Shown here in pieces: positions 36,729 to 48,651 of a stretch of 64,000 bases of DNA. Numbering within the stretch: position 1 is the first letter of the stretch; every line of letters begins with the position of its first letter. Location of the stretch: NCBI GenBank assembly GCA_030620095.1, contig JAUTXW010005180.1, positions 911,501-975,500 on the forward strand, given 5' to 3'. A program made the position numbers and the translations under genes. The notes below the pieces were generated by a model. That model was not told the DNA's origin and did not search any database. It worked only from the letters and a program-made list of their open reading frames with translations. Source of the DNA: Kuschelorhynchus macadamiae. Lineage: Eukaryota; Arthropoda; Insecta; Coleoptera; Curculionidae.

Positions 36729-37719
36729 AGATAGAAATTCCGAGTTAGAAGTCGGAATTCCGAGATAGAAGTCGGAATTCCGAGATAGAAGTCGGAATTC
36801 TGAGATAGTAGTCGGAATTTCGAGTTAGAAGTCGGAATTCCGACATAGAAGTCGAAATTTCGAATTAGAAGTCGGAATTCCGAGAAAAAGTCAGAATTCC
36901 GAGATAGAAGTCGGAATGCTGAGATAGAAGTCGAAATTTCGAGTTACAAGTCGGAATTCCGAGTTGGAAGTCAGAATTCCGAGATAGAAGTCGGAATTCC
37001 GAGATAGAAGTCGGAATTCCGAGTTAGAAGTCGGAATTCCGAGATAGAAGTCGGAATTCCGAGATAGAAGTCGGAATTCCGAGATAGAAGTCGAAATTCC
37101 GAGATAGAAGTCGGAATTCCGAGTTAGAAGTCGGAATTCCGAGATATAAGTCGGAATTCCGAGTTACAAGTCAGAATTCCGAGATAGAAGTCGGAATTCC
37201 GAGATAGAAGTCGGAATTCCGAGTTACAAGTTAGAATTCCGAGATAGAAGTCGGAATTCCGAGTTAGAAGTCGGAATTCCGAGATAGAAGTCGGAATTCC
37301 GAGTTAGAAGTCGGAATTCCGAGTTAGAAGTCGGAATTCCGAGATAGAAGTCGGAATTCCGAGATAGAAGTCGGAATTCCGAGTTAAAAGTCAGAATTCC
37401 GAGATAGAAGTCGGAATTCCGAGATAGAAGTCGGAATTCCGAGATAGAAGTCGGAATTCCGAGTTAGAAGTCGGAATTCCGAGATAGAAGTCGGAATTCC
37501 GAGATAGAAGTCGGAATTCCGAGTTAAAAGTCAGAATTCCGAGATAGAAGTCGGAATTCCGAGATAGAAGTCGGAATTCCGAGATAGAAGCCGGAATTCC
37601 GAGTTAGAAGTCGGAATTCCGAGATAGAAGTCGGAATTCCGAGATAGAAGTCGGAATTCCGAGATAGAAGTCGGAATTTCAAGATAGAAGTCGGAATTCC
37701 GAGTTAGAAGTCGGAATTT
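36729..37719 (-). repeat. 20-bp satellite array 2 (about 50 units)
   Basis: Here the plus strand carries the reverse complement of array 1: GGAATTCCGAGATAGAAGTC, with the same two main variants (GATAGAAG and GTTAGAAG). The first about eight units at the inner edge are the most diverged, and one has a single-base deletion (GAGAAAAAG near 36,886). From there to the outer edge the 20-base phase is unbroken. It is nearly twice as long as array 1. Confidence 0.98.
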
Positions 37720-37954
37720 GTTACAAAAATAAAAATAAAAAAATTGTGGCCCTTCTACGCTTTCGTACTGATCTATATTATTATATTATAAATAATTTAT
37801 TAATTTATTTTAATAATTGATGAATAATTTAATCCAATAAATAACAATAAAATAAAGCGGTTATACAGGGATTTTGCTCAAACTGTTATGTTCAAGGCAT
37901 ATTGTGCCGATCCTTCGCAAAACATTCAAAAGTACCATGGATCGCCCTTGCAAT
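37720..37954. other. Junction between array 2 and the transposase remnant
   Basis: It begins with TTACAAAAATAAAAATAAAA and GGCCCTTCTACGCTTTCGTA, which mirror the left arm at 33,285-33,335. An AT-rich stretch not found in the left arm follows. Confidence 0.7.
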
Positions 37955-38280
37955 TGCTTGAACGTCTGGTAAGTGGCTTATTTCATCGACGTTTTCATAT
38001 TGCCTTTTGTAAATTTGGTTTTCTATATAACCCAAAGAAAAAAATACAAAAATATCAGGTGATCTTGGTGGCCACCTGACAGGTCCTTGAGTACCAATCT
38101 ACTTATTTGGAAAAACAGCTTCTATTCTTTTACTATTGAAGAACTATGACTTGGAGCGCCATCTTGCTGGAAATATATATTATTTAGAACGGCACGAGGA
38201 ACTTCATCCAATATCTCCATTAAAACGTTTTGAATTAAATCCAGGTATCTGCTGTTAATGTACCAACAAAAAAATTATTT
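37955..38280 (-). pseudogene. Mariner/IS630-type transposase, C-terminal fragment
   Basis: Minus-strand reading gives GTLTADTW, then YLDLIQNVLMEILDEVPRAV, LNNIYFQQDGAPSHSSSIV (38,140-38,200), where D is the second catalytic residue. Next comes GPVRWPPRSPD-like sequence (about 38,055-38,085) holding the third catalytic position, and FFLWGYIEN with RQYENVDEI in a shifted frame. This order (GTL.A..Y, QQDGAP.H, WPPRSPDL.P.DFFLWG) is that of a common arthropod DDE family in the Tc1/mariner superfamily. Frameshifts and stops occur between blocks, and the N-terminal half, which would lie toward 38,770, is not recognisable. As it sits inside TA-flanked inverted ends, it is likely what remains of the element's own enzyme. 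Confidence 0.82.
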
Positions 38281-38769
38281 TTAATTCCAATTATTTCTAC
38301 TTACATATATATCGTTTTTTTCATGTTTTCAAATGTGGAATTCTGTGTCATTATAAACTATTCGTATTTTGATTTTTAACAACTTCAGAATTGAAGCTTT
38401 AGTAATAAGGAACCATTAAAGGTTGAATTTTAAATACAAACGTTCACGTTCATATTTTTAACTTTAATTTCTAAAGTAATTGCTAATACTAAAGTAAAAG
38501 TTACAACGTATTACGTTTTTACGTAAACCTACCTTTAATCCATTGTTTTTGTCATAGCGATCATTGATTGACCTAGCTCATTATTACGCGATATAGGTAG
38601 GGCTAGCGTAAATGATACTAATCTAATTCATTAAAACTTGTACTTAAATGGCCGAAATAAAAACTAATTATATTTATTATTAGTATAACCAATTTAGTAC
38701 AAAAGGTAATAATTTTAACCTTAGGCTCTGCGATGAAAACAGGCATTTGCCAAAATATATAGAGCGTTC

Positions 38770-39100
38770 CATAAAAAAAATATAAATTTGGATTATATCT
38801 CGAAAACGACGCATCTGCAGAACCTTTTAAGTACTTCACTGAATTCTACGTGAATATTTCTCTAAGAGTCCGTTTTAACCTTTTTAATAAATTATCAGAT
38901 AGTTAAGATACGAGGGGTGCCCGAAAATGCAACATTTTCAAAATCACCCTGTATCTTAAAAACGGAGAATACTAAGGAGATTATGTTAATGTCATATTAA
39001 GTTTCATAAAAAAATAGGACAGCAAGCCGCAAACAGCATCTTTTTATATTTAATAATAAGCGCTCGGGAATACGAAAACATACGAAAACTGGACACCCTG
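38770..39100 (-). repeat. Right terminal inverted repeat of the 6.3-kb element
   Basis: It pairs with 32,778-33,110. The best-conserved block is GAGGGGTGCCCGAAAATGCA followed by ACATTTTCAAAATCACCCTG. The sequence between the transposase fragment and this repeat (38,281-38,769) is AT-rich with nothing recognised. Confidence 0.92.
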
Positions 39101-39102
39101 TA

Positions 39103-39529
39103 CTCGTCTCTCAAGTAGTTAACTGTACTGATGAAGACCTTAAGTCAGAAAGACGGGTCTAAGGTTGGCCAAATTTCACTGTTGCTTTAGCGGTTATTCC
39201 GAAAAATTCCTTTTTCTACTATATACGTAATAGTTCTCTTGCTTGGAACCACGACAATATCCGCAACAAAGTAGTTGTTAAGAAATCTGTCACACCAAAT
39301 TAATCGATCTATAGTAGTGGAAGTTACACTGCAAATAACTTGTCTAAGAAGGATAATTTAAAAGTTTGAATCAATGTCTATTTAGGCGATCAGGTTTATT
39401 TTAATATCTACGACTATTTTAACAAGTAATTTAAGAAAACCAAAAAACCTGACTGCTTAGAACTGAATGAAGAAGGTATTCTTGTGAAAGGTATTTCCCT
39501 CCTCTGCTTCTCACTCAGGCATTATTAAG

Positions 39530-39576
<47 letters not shown>

Positions 39577-40089
39577 TTACTTATATGCATTTTGCACAAA
39601 CGATATAACATATGAATCCTGAATCCTTGGAAAATTTTCCGTTTCGCGGTATGTTCTAAGAAATTCCCATGATTTTCAGCAATATTTACTTCACTTGTAA
39701 AATAAAATTACTGTATTTTAAGTTTTTCCTGGGTCAAAAAGATATAAAATAAATAAATTAAAATACAAGTTTAGTTTTACCAATGACATCATTATTACCT
39801 GCTTTGATATGAAACATTGAGAGAATGATTAGAGTAAATATGCAACATTTATATATACATGAAATCGGTAGATTTCTAATAAAAAACTAGTAAATAGGCC
39901 GTCCCATCAAAAAAAAACACAAGTTGCTATTTCTTGACATTGGTTGGCAATACTAATTTGTTTATTCTGATAAAAAATCCTGGCGTTTCAGGCAAAACCC
40001 TACAACTTTAACATTTAAAGTTTTTTCTACCTCTAAAATATACCCCAGATACCGAGTATGAAGCAGTGGCGTATTTAAAGATGGATTTG
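39103..40089. other. Unassigned DNA with a short (TA)n tract
   Basis: The flank of the large element. A TA tract of about 34 bases lies at 39,532-39,565. No gene seen. Confidence 0.5.
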
Positions 40090-41172
40090 GGGGTTAACCC
40101 CAGTGACACATCGCCATTTTGTTTCGTCATATCAAATTCCTACCAATTTATCTCTCTATCACATTTAATATTTGTGCAACTTAAAGTCGATCGAATAATA
40201 AGATCTTTTAAAGTTAATATTTTTAAACATTTTATTTGGTCGCCATTTTTTTTGCCTTGAATTCGTACCACAAATTTACGAATTTATCTCTATACTACAC
40301 TGAATGCATGCAAAACATTTCAAATTATCTAAATAGTTTTTTTTCAGACTGATTTTTAAATATTGTATTAGGCCGCCATTTTGTTTTGCTATCTTGCATT
40401 CATACCAATATGTTACCAGTTTATTCCTATATAACAATTGATTTTCGTGGAAAATTTGAGTTAAACTGGATAATTAGTTTCTCAGTAATATAATATTTTT
40501 TTTAACGTTTCATTAGGCCAGCATCTTATTGAGCAATACTGGATTTTTAGCAAAATATTACCAGGTTATTCCCATATGACCATTAAATTTCGATCAAAAT
40601 TTAAAGTCGATCGGGTAAGTAATTTTTAAGCTATGCCGCGAACTGGCAGACATACAGGCAGACCGACGGAATTGATAAAACATAATATTTGGTATTTAGG
40701 GACGCTAAAATATTAAAATATACATTTTATTTGGCCGCCATTTTGAATTCACACAACAAACATACCAGTTTATAATAAATTATTGCACAAAATTTGAAAT
40801 CAGTCCATTAAGCAGTTTTTTCAGGCTCAATTTTTAAATATTTTACTCATGTTTCGCTATCTGGGATTAGTACCAAAATTTTACCAGTTAATTCCTACAT
40901 AGCATTTAATTTTTGGGCAAAACTTGAAGTAAATTGTAAGTAAGTAAAAAGAATAAAAATACTACTAAGTCATACCATATGACCCTTAATTTTTGACCAA
41001 AATTTGAAGTTAATGGGGTAAGTAGCTTTTTGGCTATGCCGCGAACAGGCAGACTGACAGACAGACAGACCGACGGAGTTGAGAAAACATATTTTTCGCA
41101 TCTATGGACCCTGAAATAAAGGTCTGAAAAAATCTCGGAGGGTGATTACAATACTTCACTTTTACGAGGGAA
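40090..41172 (+). repeat. Dispersed repeat family, copy F (two modules, hairpin end)
   Basis: Units start at CATCGCCATTTTGTTTCG (40,109), GGTCGCCATTTTTTTTGCC (40,238), AGGCCGCCATTTTGTTTTGC (40,372) and AGGCCAGCATCTTATTGAGC (40,514), spaced about 127-140 bases. A first terminal module with GGCAGACCGACGGAATTGAT sits at about 40,650. A second unit block follows, then CAGACAGACAGACCGACGGA at 41,060. It ends with GATTACAATACTTCACTTTTACGAGGGAAGT, the family's terminal hairpin. The copy lacks the 5' motif. Confidence 0.87.
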
Positions 41173-42849
41173 GTAGAAGAGCAGTTTCTGAAAAACAGAA
41201 TTTTGGCTCCGGCTCAGAAAGTTATATTTATATCATACATGGGTATGTTATAAATATAACTTTTTGTGTTTAACCATTCATGTTTAACACTTCGCAGAAA
41301 AAAATTTATTCGTTATATTATGTAGTGATTCATAAAACCTATGTTAAGAAATAATAAAGTTCTGAGAATATATCCTGTTTGCATAATAGAACCGACGTTC
41401 TATGTATTACAATTTAAATAAAGTCTTCGCTTCTTTGAGGATATGGCTTAGACGTTATTTATTATTACCCTTTAAGATATGTTATGCTTTTGTCCCTGAA
41501 TTTGTTATTTATGAATTACTTTAATTCGATTAAGAAAACTGATTTAACAGTCAATTAAAATATCACAATTGCACTTTCCTTTTATTGTTGTTGCGTATTC
41601 TAGCACAAAACCTTTATTTACTGAAGTCCTTGACCTCATTTTAAATTATTTAAAATGGAGCGTCAATTTATTTACAAGTTCAGAAATGTAAGGCACCATT
41701 ACGCTAAAACTGTTACAATATTATTATTGTCTTGTCAGTAAAATCAAACACAAATCCAAGTTAGATCAGTTTTCAAGCTGTTTTTATTTTGTAACCTTCT
41801 TTTCAAGATGAATTGTTGTTCAAAATAATGTTGTCAAAAATTAATTTTTCTGAGAAAATAATCCTAAATAAAAATGGTAAATTCAAAGCTTCAAAAAGCA
41901 TATCTTCTATAAATAACAAATTTTATACGCATCGTAAGAGAAATATGTTAATAATAAATCTCTTTTATTTATGCATATAAAAAATCTTAATTAGATTTAT
42001 TATAATTACAGTTATTTGGAGGCGATATTTAGATACGTAGCTACTCTTACCTATAGCCACGAATGCGAGCCTAATGTAATGTATTCTAAACTATTTTTTA
42101 AAATTTCAAAAAAGAGATTAAGAAAAATAACACTATACACAATCAAAAACTGGGGCATATAAGAGGCAATCAATATTTAACTAAATAATAAAATAAATAA
42201 GTAAAACTTGAAAAAGTTGTACAAGGGTTAAAACAAATCAATGACAAATAAAACAGACTGTGTTAAAATAAGAAGAAAGTAATATAGTTTGATTAAAATT
42301 TAAAAGAAGTCTTAAGATTTTTAAAATTAAGGTAGAATGAATACGCCAAAAAGCCATCCTAGATTAAATTCGTCAAAATAATGATGACATGCTTTAGTAA
42401 AATGTCACTCATTAATGTTAAAGTTTAAATCTCGAAATTGTTACTTTTCTATAGCCCAAGCTTTTGAGATTTCGACGTACAAACTGGTAACTGGGAGTTT
42501 TCGGAGATGGGGATGGTTCAATAAACAACTGTGAGTGCATTAAAACAAGATTAATTTAATTTTGCCTCGACTCTTATTATCTACAGACAGCCATTACAAT
42601 AATTTGCTTCTAAATAAAGTTTGCTTATAATGGCAAAAATTATTTACATACATTTCAAAATATTTAACGAGGAACATTCTACAATTTTTGTTAATTTATT
42701 TTTACGTTTTTTATATTATTTTTAAGTTTTTTGGACGCTGATTATGAGAAGAATAAACAAAAAATACCATCTGAAAATATTGACCTTGTCCGTTTTCTTT
42801 TTGACCTTGATGATAATTTTTTTTTTGCGAGGTTCTTAGAGTTTAGTGT
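41173..42849. other. Unassigned AT-rich DNA
   Basis: No recognisable coding sequence or repeat. Long A/T runs only. Confidence 0.45.
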
Positions 42850-43290
42850 TAAACCATATTTTACCCCTAAAGAATAGCAAATATACGTTTTGATAAATAT
42901 TTTTGAAAGCCATTGATAAAAGAAAATTCATTTAGTTTAAAACATATTGTAAATAATAAGAACACATTTACTTTTTTAAAATTGAAAATTAGGTTTTTAA
43001 GTACTCATTTTTGAGTCATTGATGAAAGGACCTTAAAAACATATTTCATCCTTTTTTACCAACTGAAATGGCCCGAATTTTAAAAATGGAGAAAATAATT
43101 TTTAGATTATTATTTTTAAAAGCCATTAACGAAAGAATTGTTTCAAAATCTTTTTTAGTTAAAGAGGTATTATAAAAAAAAGTAACAAAACTTTTTACCC
43201 CTTTTGGGACGAGTTTGGAATAATTCTAAATCGTTTAATTCTTCTAGAGATATGCCTAACCAGTCAGTCAGTCAGTCAGTGAGTGATAGT
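42850..43290. repeat. Degenerate about 120-bp tandem units ending in (CAGT)n
   Basis: Three diverged units contain AAAGCCATTGATAAAAGAA, GAGTCATTGATGAAAGGACC and AAAGCCATTAACGAAAGAAT at 42,908, 43,014 and 43,120. They run into TTTTTACCCCTTTTGGGACG and then (CAGT)x5 at 43,260-43,280. The layout (unit repeats, then a stack of CAGT) is seen in several insect non-autonomous elements. No inverted end was identified. Confidence 0.6.
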
Positions 43291-46200
43291 CTCGTTTATA
43301 TAGAAATATGTATAGACAAGTGCTCTAAATTGTACGGTAACTATTACTATTACTACCACAGACAATATAGTTAAGCTATATCATCTGTGTTATTACTGAT
43401 GCAATAGCGCCATCCTAATACACACATTGAAAATCAAGAGCAGCTGGAAATTGTTATTATTAAAACAATGGGAAGCCAATAATTAATATTTTTAGAAATA
43501 GATTCAATTTTGAAATTAAGTAAGTGGTGAAGTTTTTGCAATTATTTTGTTTTTCTTGGCGGCGTCGCGTGTTGATGACGGCATCAATTTTTTTTACTCT
43601 AATTAATTATGTTTTATTTAATTAAATAAATACTTTTTATCAAATTTCGATAACCCCTTAAGTTCCGAGAAATCGGCGTTCCGAATTATAAGTGAAACCT
43701 CTGTAAATCTCAGTAATATAGTAAGGTGGTGAAAATAACAAAAATGTCTTAGAAAAAGACTTATTTTAAATTCTGACTTAAAGCTTTTTATGTTTCGTTT
43801 CTTCCTCTTAGGAGAGAACTTAACATACTTTTGTATAGGCTCAAGATATCCCTGAATGAGTGGTAAATCCGGTATATTTAATTAGATACGCATATAATAT
43901 ACAAGATCTAAATCTTGCATAAAAAAATACAATAATTGTACTTAAAGTGTCCTCAAGCTATTGCTAATCTACTTAACACTCCTTTCGCTCTAGATAGTTG
44001 CCGCGTACACACACATGGGAAAGTGAATTCATTCGGTAAAAGTTGCGTAACAAAACGTTTATTTTAATTTACAGCTTATCGATATACAGGATTCCTAATT
44101 CGTCCTATTGCATGGGTGTTTTTTTTGTTTTAAATACATAAATTGCTTGTCTTTTAAGCTCTAAGGCTTATGGGGGTTTTAAATAGGTTCTCAAAAACGG
44201 CACAGAAATTTTAATGAATTCTTTGTCTCAGCATCGTTGCTTAGGCAGTACATTATCAGTACTTGCGCCTGGGGAAGTATCCGGAAAACCTATTTTGTTT
44301 ACAGAAAATAAGCTATGGCTAGGTTAAAGAACCAATAATTAATGATGGAATGGTAAACTTTGGCCTGTAACAGGTGTAATTTAGTTAACCATTATTTTAT
44401 ATTGTTTCAAAAATACTTTTTCACACTATACCAGTGTCCAATTCTCTCGAACAGTATATCACCAGACAGTTTTTAAACTTCAGTTTTCAGTAATTTGGAT
44501 TATTTTGTTTAATGAGTATATTTTTCCCTAAGAAAAAAATACTGGCCACTTTGGCTTTGAGCAGCATTGTTTGTATGATAGAAACACATTTTTGTGTTTC
44601 ACTTCTTGTATACCTTGTATATCTTTTCTACCCAAGGTTTTCATCGTTTTACTGAAAAAATCATAAATAATTGATTATTATATTTCTTTTCCTGAATATG
44701 ACAATCTTACCCAAAGCTGCATTAAATTCCGTTCGATACAAATTTACATGATAGACGGCTGTTCCTTCGAGTCCTGGAAAAGTGATTCTGCAAAAATCGG
44801 TAGATTAGAAAATCTGCAGTTTGTTAGTCAGCGACAGGAAGGAGAAGAGTAATTAAAATAAAACAATTTTTTTACTTCCCCCCTAGAGCACTGATTTCGT
44901 AAAAAAAAATCCTCTTCAATTTTTTTTTTCGATACGTTTCGCTACATAACATTAAAATCCACATGAACTCTGAAATAAAAAGTCTAAAGCAAAGGATAAA
45001 ATCTAGTTTTTTATTTCGAATACGGTTCTTGCTAAATATCATCAGTTCAGCTTAAACAGAACACCAAAAGATGATTACTGCGGATGCAAATTGAGAACCG
45101 AGCTTAATCCGGTATTCAACCTCTTTTTTTATTTTGTAAAATGAAAGCAGATACCAAATAAAGGCCTACAAACGACAAATTTTGTTTGTTTAATAAACAA
45201 AATAATCAATAATGCGATAATTTTTTTCTCCACAAAAATCTGGCATTATAGTACGTATGACGTCAGAAGTAATAATGCTTGGACAATGGAGAAAATCGAG
45301 AATGACATTTCTCTGAAATTTGAAATTATGTCGCAATCAAAATTAAAACCTCAATTTTCCAAGTTTTTCTTAAATGTATTTTTACCTTTATCTCTAAAAC
45401 GATGGAAATAAAGTTGGACAAATTAAGAGTTGTTTTGGAGAATACTGGAAACATGCATCGGCAACTAGCCAGAAAAAAACGGTATCTTAGTTCCTAGGGA
45501 ACGTGATAAAAGAAAATTGTGGTTTGAAACAAATTAAAAAACTATATGAGGTATGAGCTTATTATGCATACAGGTATTATCTCCGTGTAACTTTTCCAAA
45601 AGCTAAAGAAAAAATATGTTTATCAAGAACTGCTAAACGTCAAAATTTTCTTATTTGTAAAATTATAAGAAAACTATTTCTTTTATGAAAAATATTTGTC
45701 AAAATATTTGTCACTACTGTAAATTACCTGATTATTTTGGATGTGGTAAGCATTTTATGTAATTTTTATTGCGTCTATGCTTGATGTGATGTTTTCCTTC
45801 CTCGCCCTTCTACAATATTAAAGGGCTCACCTAGCTTTAAAAAAATCATGCATTATGTCCATTCTTGGTAAATTATTGGAATTTGTTTTAACAAATCAAG
45901 TACAGGATTGACTAAATGAAGTCATTTGACTCAAAGTTCCCTCTACTGCAAAGTCAGAGATGTTGAATATTGATGTATTAATAATGGCAAACAAAGAAAA
46001 ATCGGATTTTGACAATTATGCTTGAATCAGCATATAATACAGTGATTTAATACCAAAATTACATCAAAACGCAAAATTTAAAGAAGCAGTTGTTGCTCCA
46101 ATTATTTTAAAGTTACTGATTAGTAGGCGAGGATAATAAACACACAACACACACTATCTAGTTGCGCCAAAAGAAAGGAGATATGAGATATCTCAAATCT

Positions 46201-47149
46201 AGGTTTAAGTAAAGCATAAACTGACGTCAACAACTATTTTGTATATTAGGAATTGGTATTTAAAACTGTAAGTTATTTAAAGTTTTTATATAAAGTAGTT
46301 ATAAATAAAGTGCATTTAACATATTAGCTTTTTGTATTGATATTCGATAATGAGCAGGAATTTATATTAGTCAATACGCTCCCTATAAATTAATATTAAA
46401 GAGAATTAGTCTGACAAGAATGTGTATTACTTCCTTGTATATCAACTCATGTCTTATAGTATTAATATTATACATGGGCCCTTATTCAACAGAAATATTG
46501 TAATTGTCAAATTTTTCGAAACATATAAGGAGAGGAAGAATTTAAAAATATTTTTAAGATGTGTGTGTAAGCAAAATTTTGGTATACGTTAATTTGAAAA
46601 CGCTTACAACGATTTATTTAGAACAATTAAGACCCGATTAAATTCGACAGCAACTGTAGCTTTAAAATTGCATCTGAAACCTGTAAAATATACAATGGCA
46701 CCTCGTCAAGACTTAAAGGTGTAGATAATTCTTGAGAGCTTCCTTGAAAATAATTTTAATAACATTTATGTTAAAGTATATAAAGCTTTAACTAGAGAGA
46801 TCAAAATCAACTCCTAATAATAATTCTATAACAACTTAGCACGATGAAACTAAAATTCCAGAATACTAAAATAGAAACAATAATCAAACCAATGAAACTC
46901 CTAATAATGCCCTTCAAAAGCGTCAAAGTTCCTTTAAAAACCGAAATCAAATAAAAAGTAAAATCAAAAGAAACCAATGAAGCCAAATCGAAACAATCAT
47001 TGAATGAAACCCGCCGGATTTTGCAGATATTTTAAAAGTGATTCGGCTAAGGCGGTAGAGCGCAGCATTGTCATTGTATTCATCTTAAGGGTTATTTCCC
47101 GAGTTACCTTGGAGATACGTTAAGGATATTTATTATTCAGGTCTTTTTA
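43291..47149. other. Unassigned AT-rich DNA, largest featureless block
   Basis: Almost 4 kb with no open frame above about 60 codons and no motif I recognise. This may be ancient, fully decayed transposon sequence or genuine intergenic or intronic DNA. No splice-linked exons could be identified. Confidence 0.5.
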
Positions 47150-47859
47150 CTTCTCTCGTAGAAAGGAGATCGTAAAAATTTCAGATCCCCATCTTTCAAA
47201 CATGTTTTCTCAATTCTGTCGGTCTGTCTATTTATCTGTTCGCAGCATAGCTAAAAAACTACTTACCCGATTGTCTTCAAATTTTGGTCAAAATTAAGGG
47301 TCATTTAGGGAAGAAATGGTAAAATTTTAGTAAAGATCCAATATGGCGGAAAAAGGCGGCCTAACGAATTGTTAAAAAATGAATACTTAAAAACTATTTA
47401 TTTTAATATTACTTGACAATATTTATCATAATATTTACTCGTATAATTTTGTACAAAATCTTATATAGAAATGAACTAATAACATTTTAGTACTAATGCA
47501 AGATTTCAAAACAAAATGGCGACCCGATAAATTATTAAAAAAAAAACAACAAACAACAAAAAAATGTTTAAAAAATCAACCTAAAAAACCTTGTTATATA
47601 AAGAACTTTAAATTTTGCGCAATAGTTAGATGTGATATAGAGATACACTTGTGATATTTTTGTATGAATTCAACATGATGGAACAAAATGTCAGTATAAT
47701 CAAATTTTTAAAAAATCAGTGTAAAAGGCTACCTATGCAATATGTTTTAAATTCTACCCAAAAATCTAGTGTGGCATAGGTAGAAATGGTAAAATATTAG
47801 TACGAATCCAATATGTTGGAATAAAATGGCGCCCAATAAAAATGTATGAAGAAAAGACA

Positions 47860-47925
<66 letters not shown>

Positions 47926-48035
47926 TACTAAATGACTTTGTGTGGAACTAAATTGGGTCACACTTCACTATTCTTAATAAAAGTGAAGATTCATTACTAA
48001 GGAAGTTCCGGGTAAAGGAAATTTAACGAATTTTG
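47150..48035 (-). repeat. Dispersed repeat family, copy G, near full length
   Basis: It opens with the hairpin end ACTTCTCTCGTAGAAAGGAG, then CAATTCTGTCGGTCTGTCTA and GCATAGCTAAAAAACTACTT. Units carrying AAAATGGCGACCC (47,515), GGAACAAAATGTCAG (47,680) and AAAATGGCGCCCAAT (47,825) follow. It ends with the family 5' motif TAAATTGGGTCACACTTCAC, TATTCTTAATAAAAGTGAAG and GGAAGTTCCGGGTAAAGGAA. It is the best copy for defining both ends of the family: one CTTCYC...GRRAG hairpin and one TTCCTTTACCCGGAACTTCC. A (TA)n tract has grown inside it. Confidence 0.88.
47861..47919. repeat. (TA)n microsatellite inside repeat copy G
   Basis: 59 bases of TA lie exactly where other copies of the family have ACTGTATATAC or similar, between GAAAAGACAG and GTGTTACTAAATGACT. 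The tract has expanded from a pre-existing short TATATA of the repeat. Confidence 0.95.
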
Positions 48036-48570
48036 AGAGTAGTAGTAGTAAAATTTTTGCATTTAGTAAAAAAACAATAGAAATTTTATATTTATTAAAT
48101 AAAAAAAATACTTTTAATAAGACTCTTTAAACAAATATGGACAATTTTCCCATCACGTGCGGGATATGGATATTTTCTCTCCCGTAGGCGGCAATTCCAA
48201 TTATGTGCTGATTTTCCAGCAGCATCTTAAAAAATTTACATTTGTTTTTCATGTAAGAATTACAAGAAAAATTAATAATAAATTGTAAAATCAGCCAAAC
48301 TTAGAACAACATAGTGTATAAGTAAGTACAAATGTCTAGTAACTACAAAATTGTAAGGGACCAAAAACTATGAACCGTTTTAGTTACAAAATAAATAAAA
48401 AATGAATTTATCTTTCGATAAATCTGAATATATCTTCAAATAGGGTTTGAAATTTCAATATTATTTAAAATATGCGTATTTGCTTATCTTAATAAAGACA
48501 TTTTTCAATCAGGCCGTACTTTATACCGCTATCATATTAAAATTAAAGAGAAATCTTATTCCCAGTAATC

Positions 48571-48573
<3 letters not shown>

Positions 48574-48649
<76 letters not shown>
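48574..48649. repeat. (TA)n microsatellite
   Basis: About 76 bases of alternating TA followed by a T-rich stretch. The open frame through it is an artefact. Confidence 0.96.

Positions 48650-48651
<2 letters not shown>

Larger units (their letters stand above)
32778..39100. mobile_element. 6.3-kb mariner-like foldback element carrying mirrored satellite arrays
   Basis: The ends CAGGGTGTC (32,778) and GACACCCTG (to 39,100) are inverted and each is bordered by TA (32,776-32,777 and 39,101-39,102), the Tc1/mariner target duplication. About 330-bp terminal inverted repeats follow on both sides. Each arm then contains an array of the same 20-bp satellite in opposite orientation, and both arrays have the same outer junction (GTAACAAATTCCGACTTCT and its complement, next to TACGAAAGCGTAGAAGGGCC-like sequence). 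The core (33,906-36,728) differs from both arms and has a nested MITE. The right arm also carries a transposase fragment that the left arm lacks. In layout it resembles Foldback or Galileo elements, but its ends and its fragment point to the mariner/IS630 group. Confidence 0.9.

Noticed and set aside
33336..37719. CRISPR-like array reading of the 20-bp repeats
   Set aside because: Units abut directly with no spacers, the unit itself varies, and the context is a eukaryotic transposon.
43291..47149. Search for host exons in the largest featureless block
   Set aside because: No open frame, conserved motif or convincing splice-bounded coding segment was found, so no gene was called.
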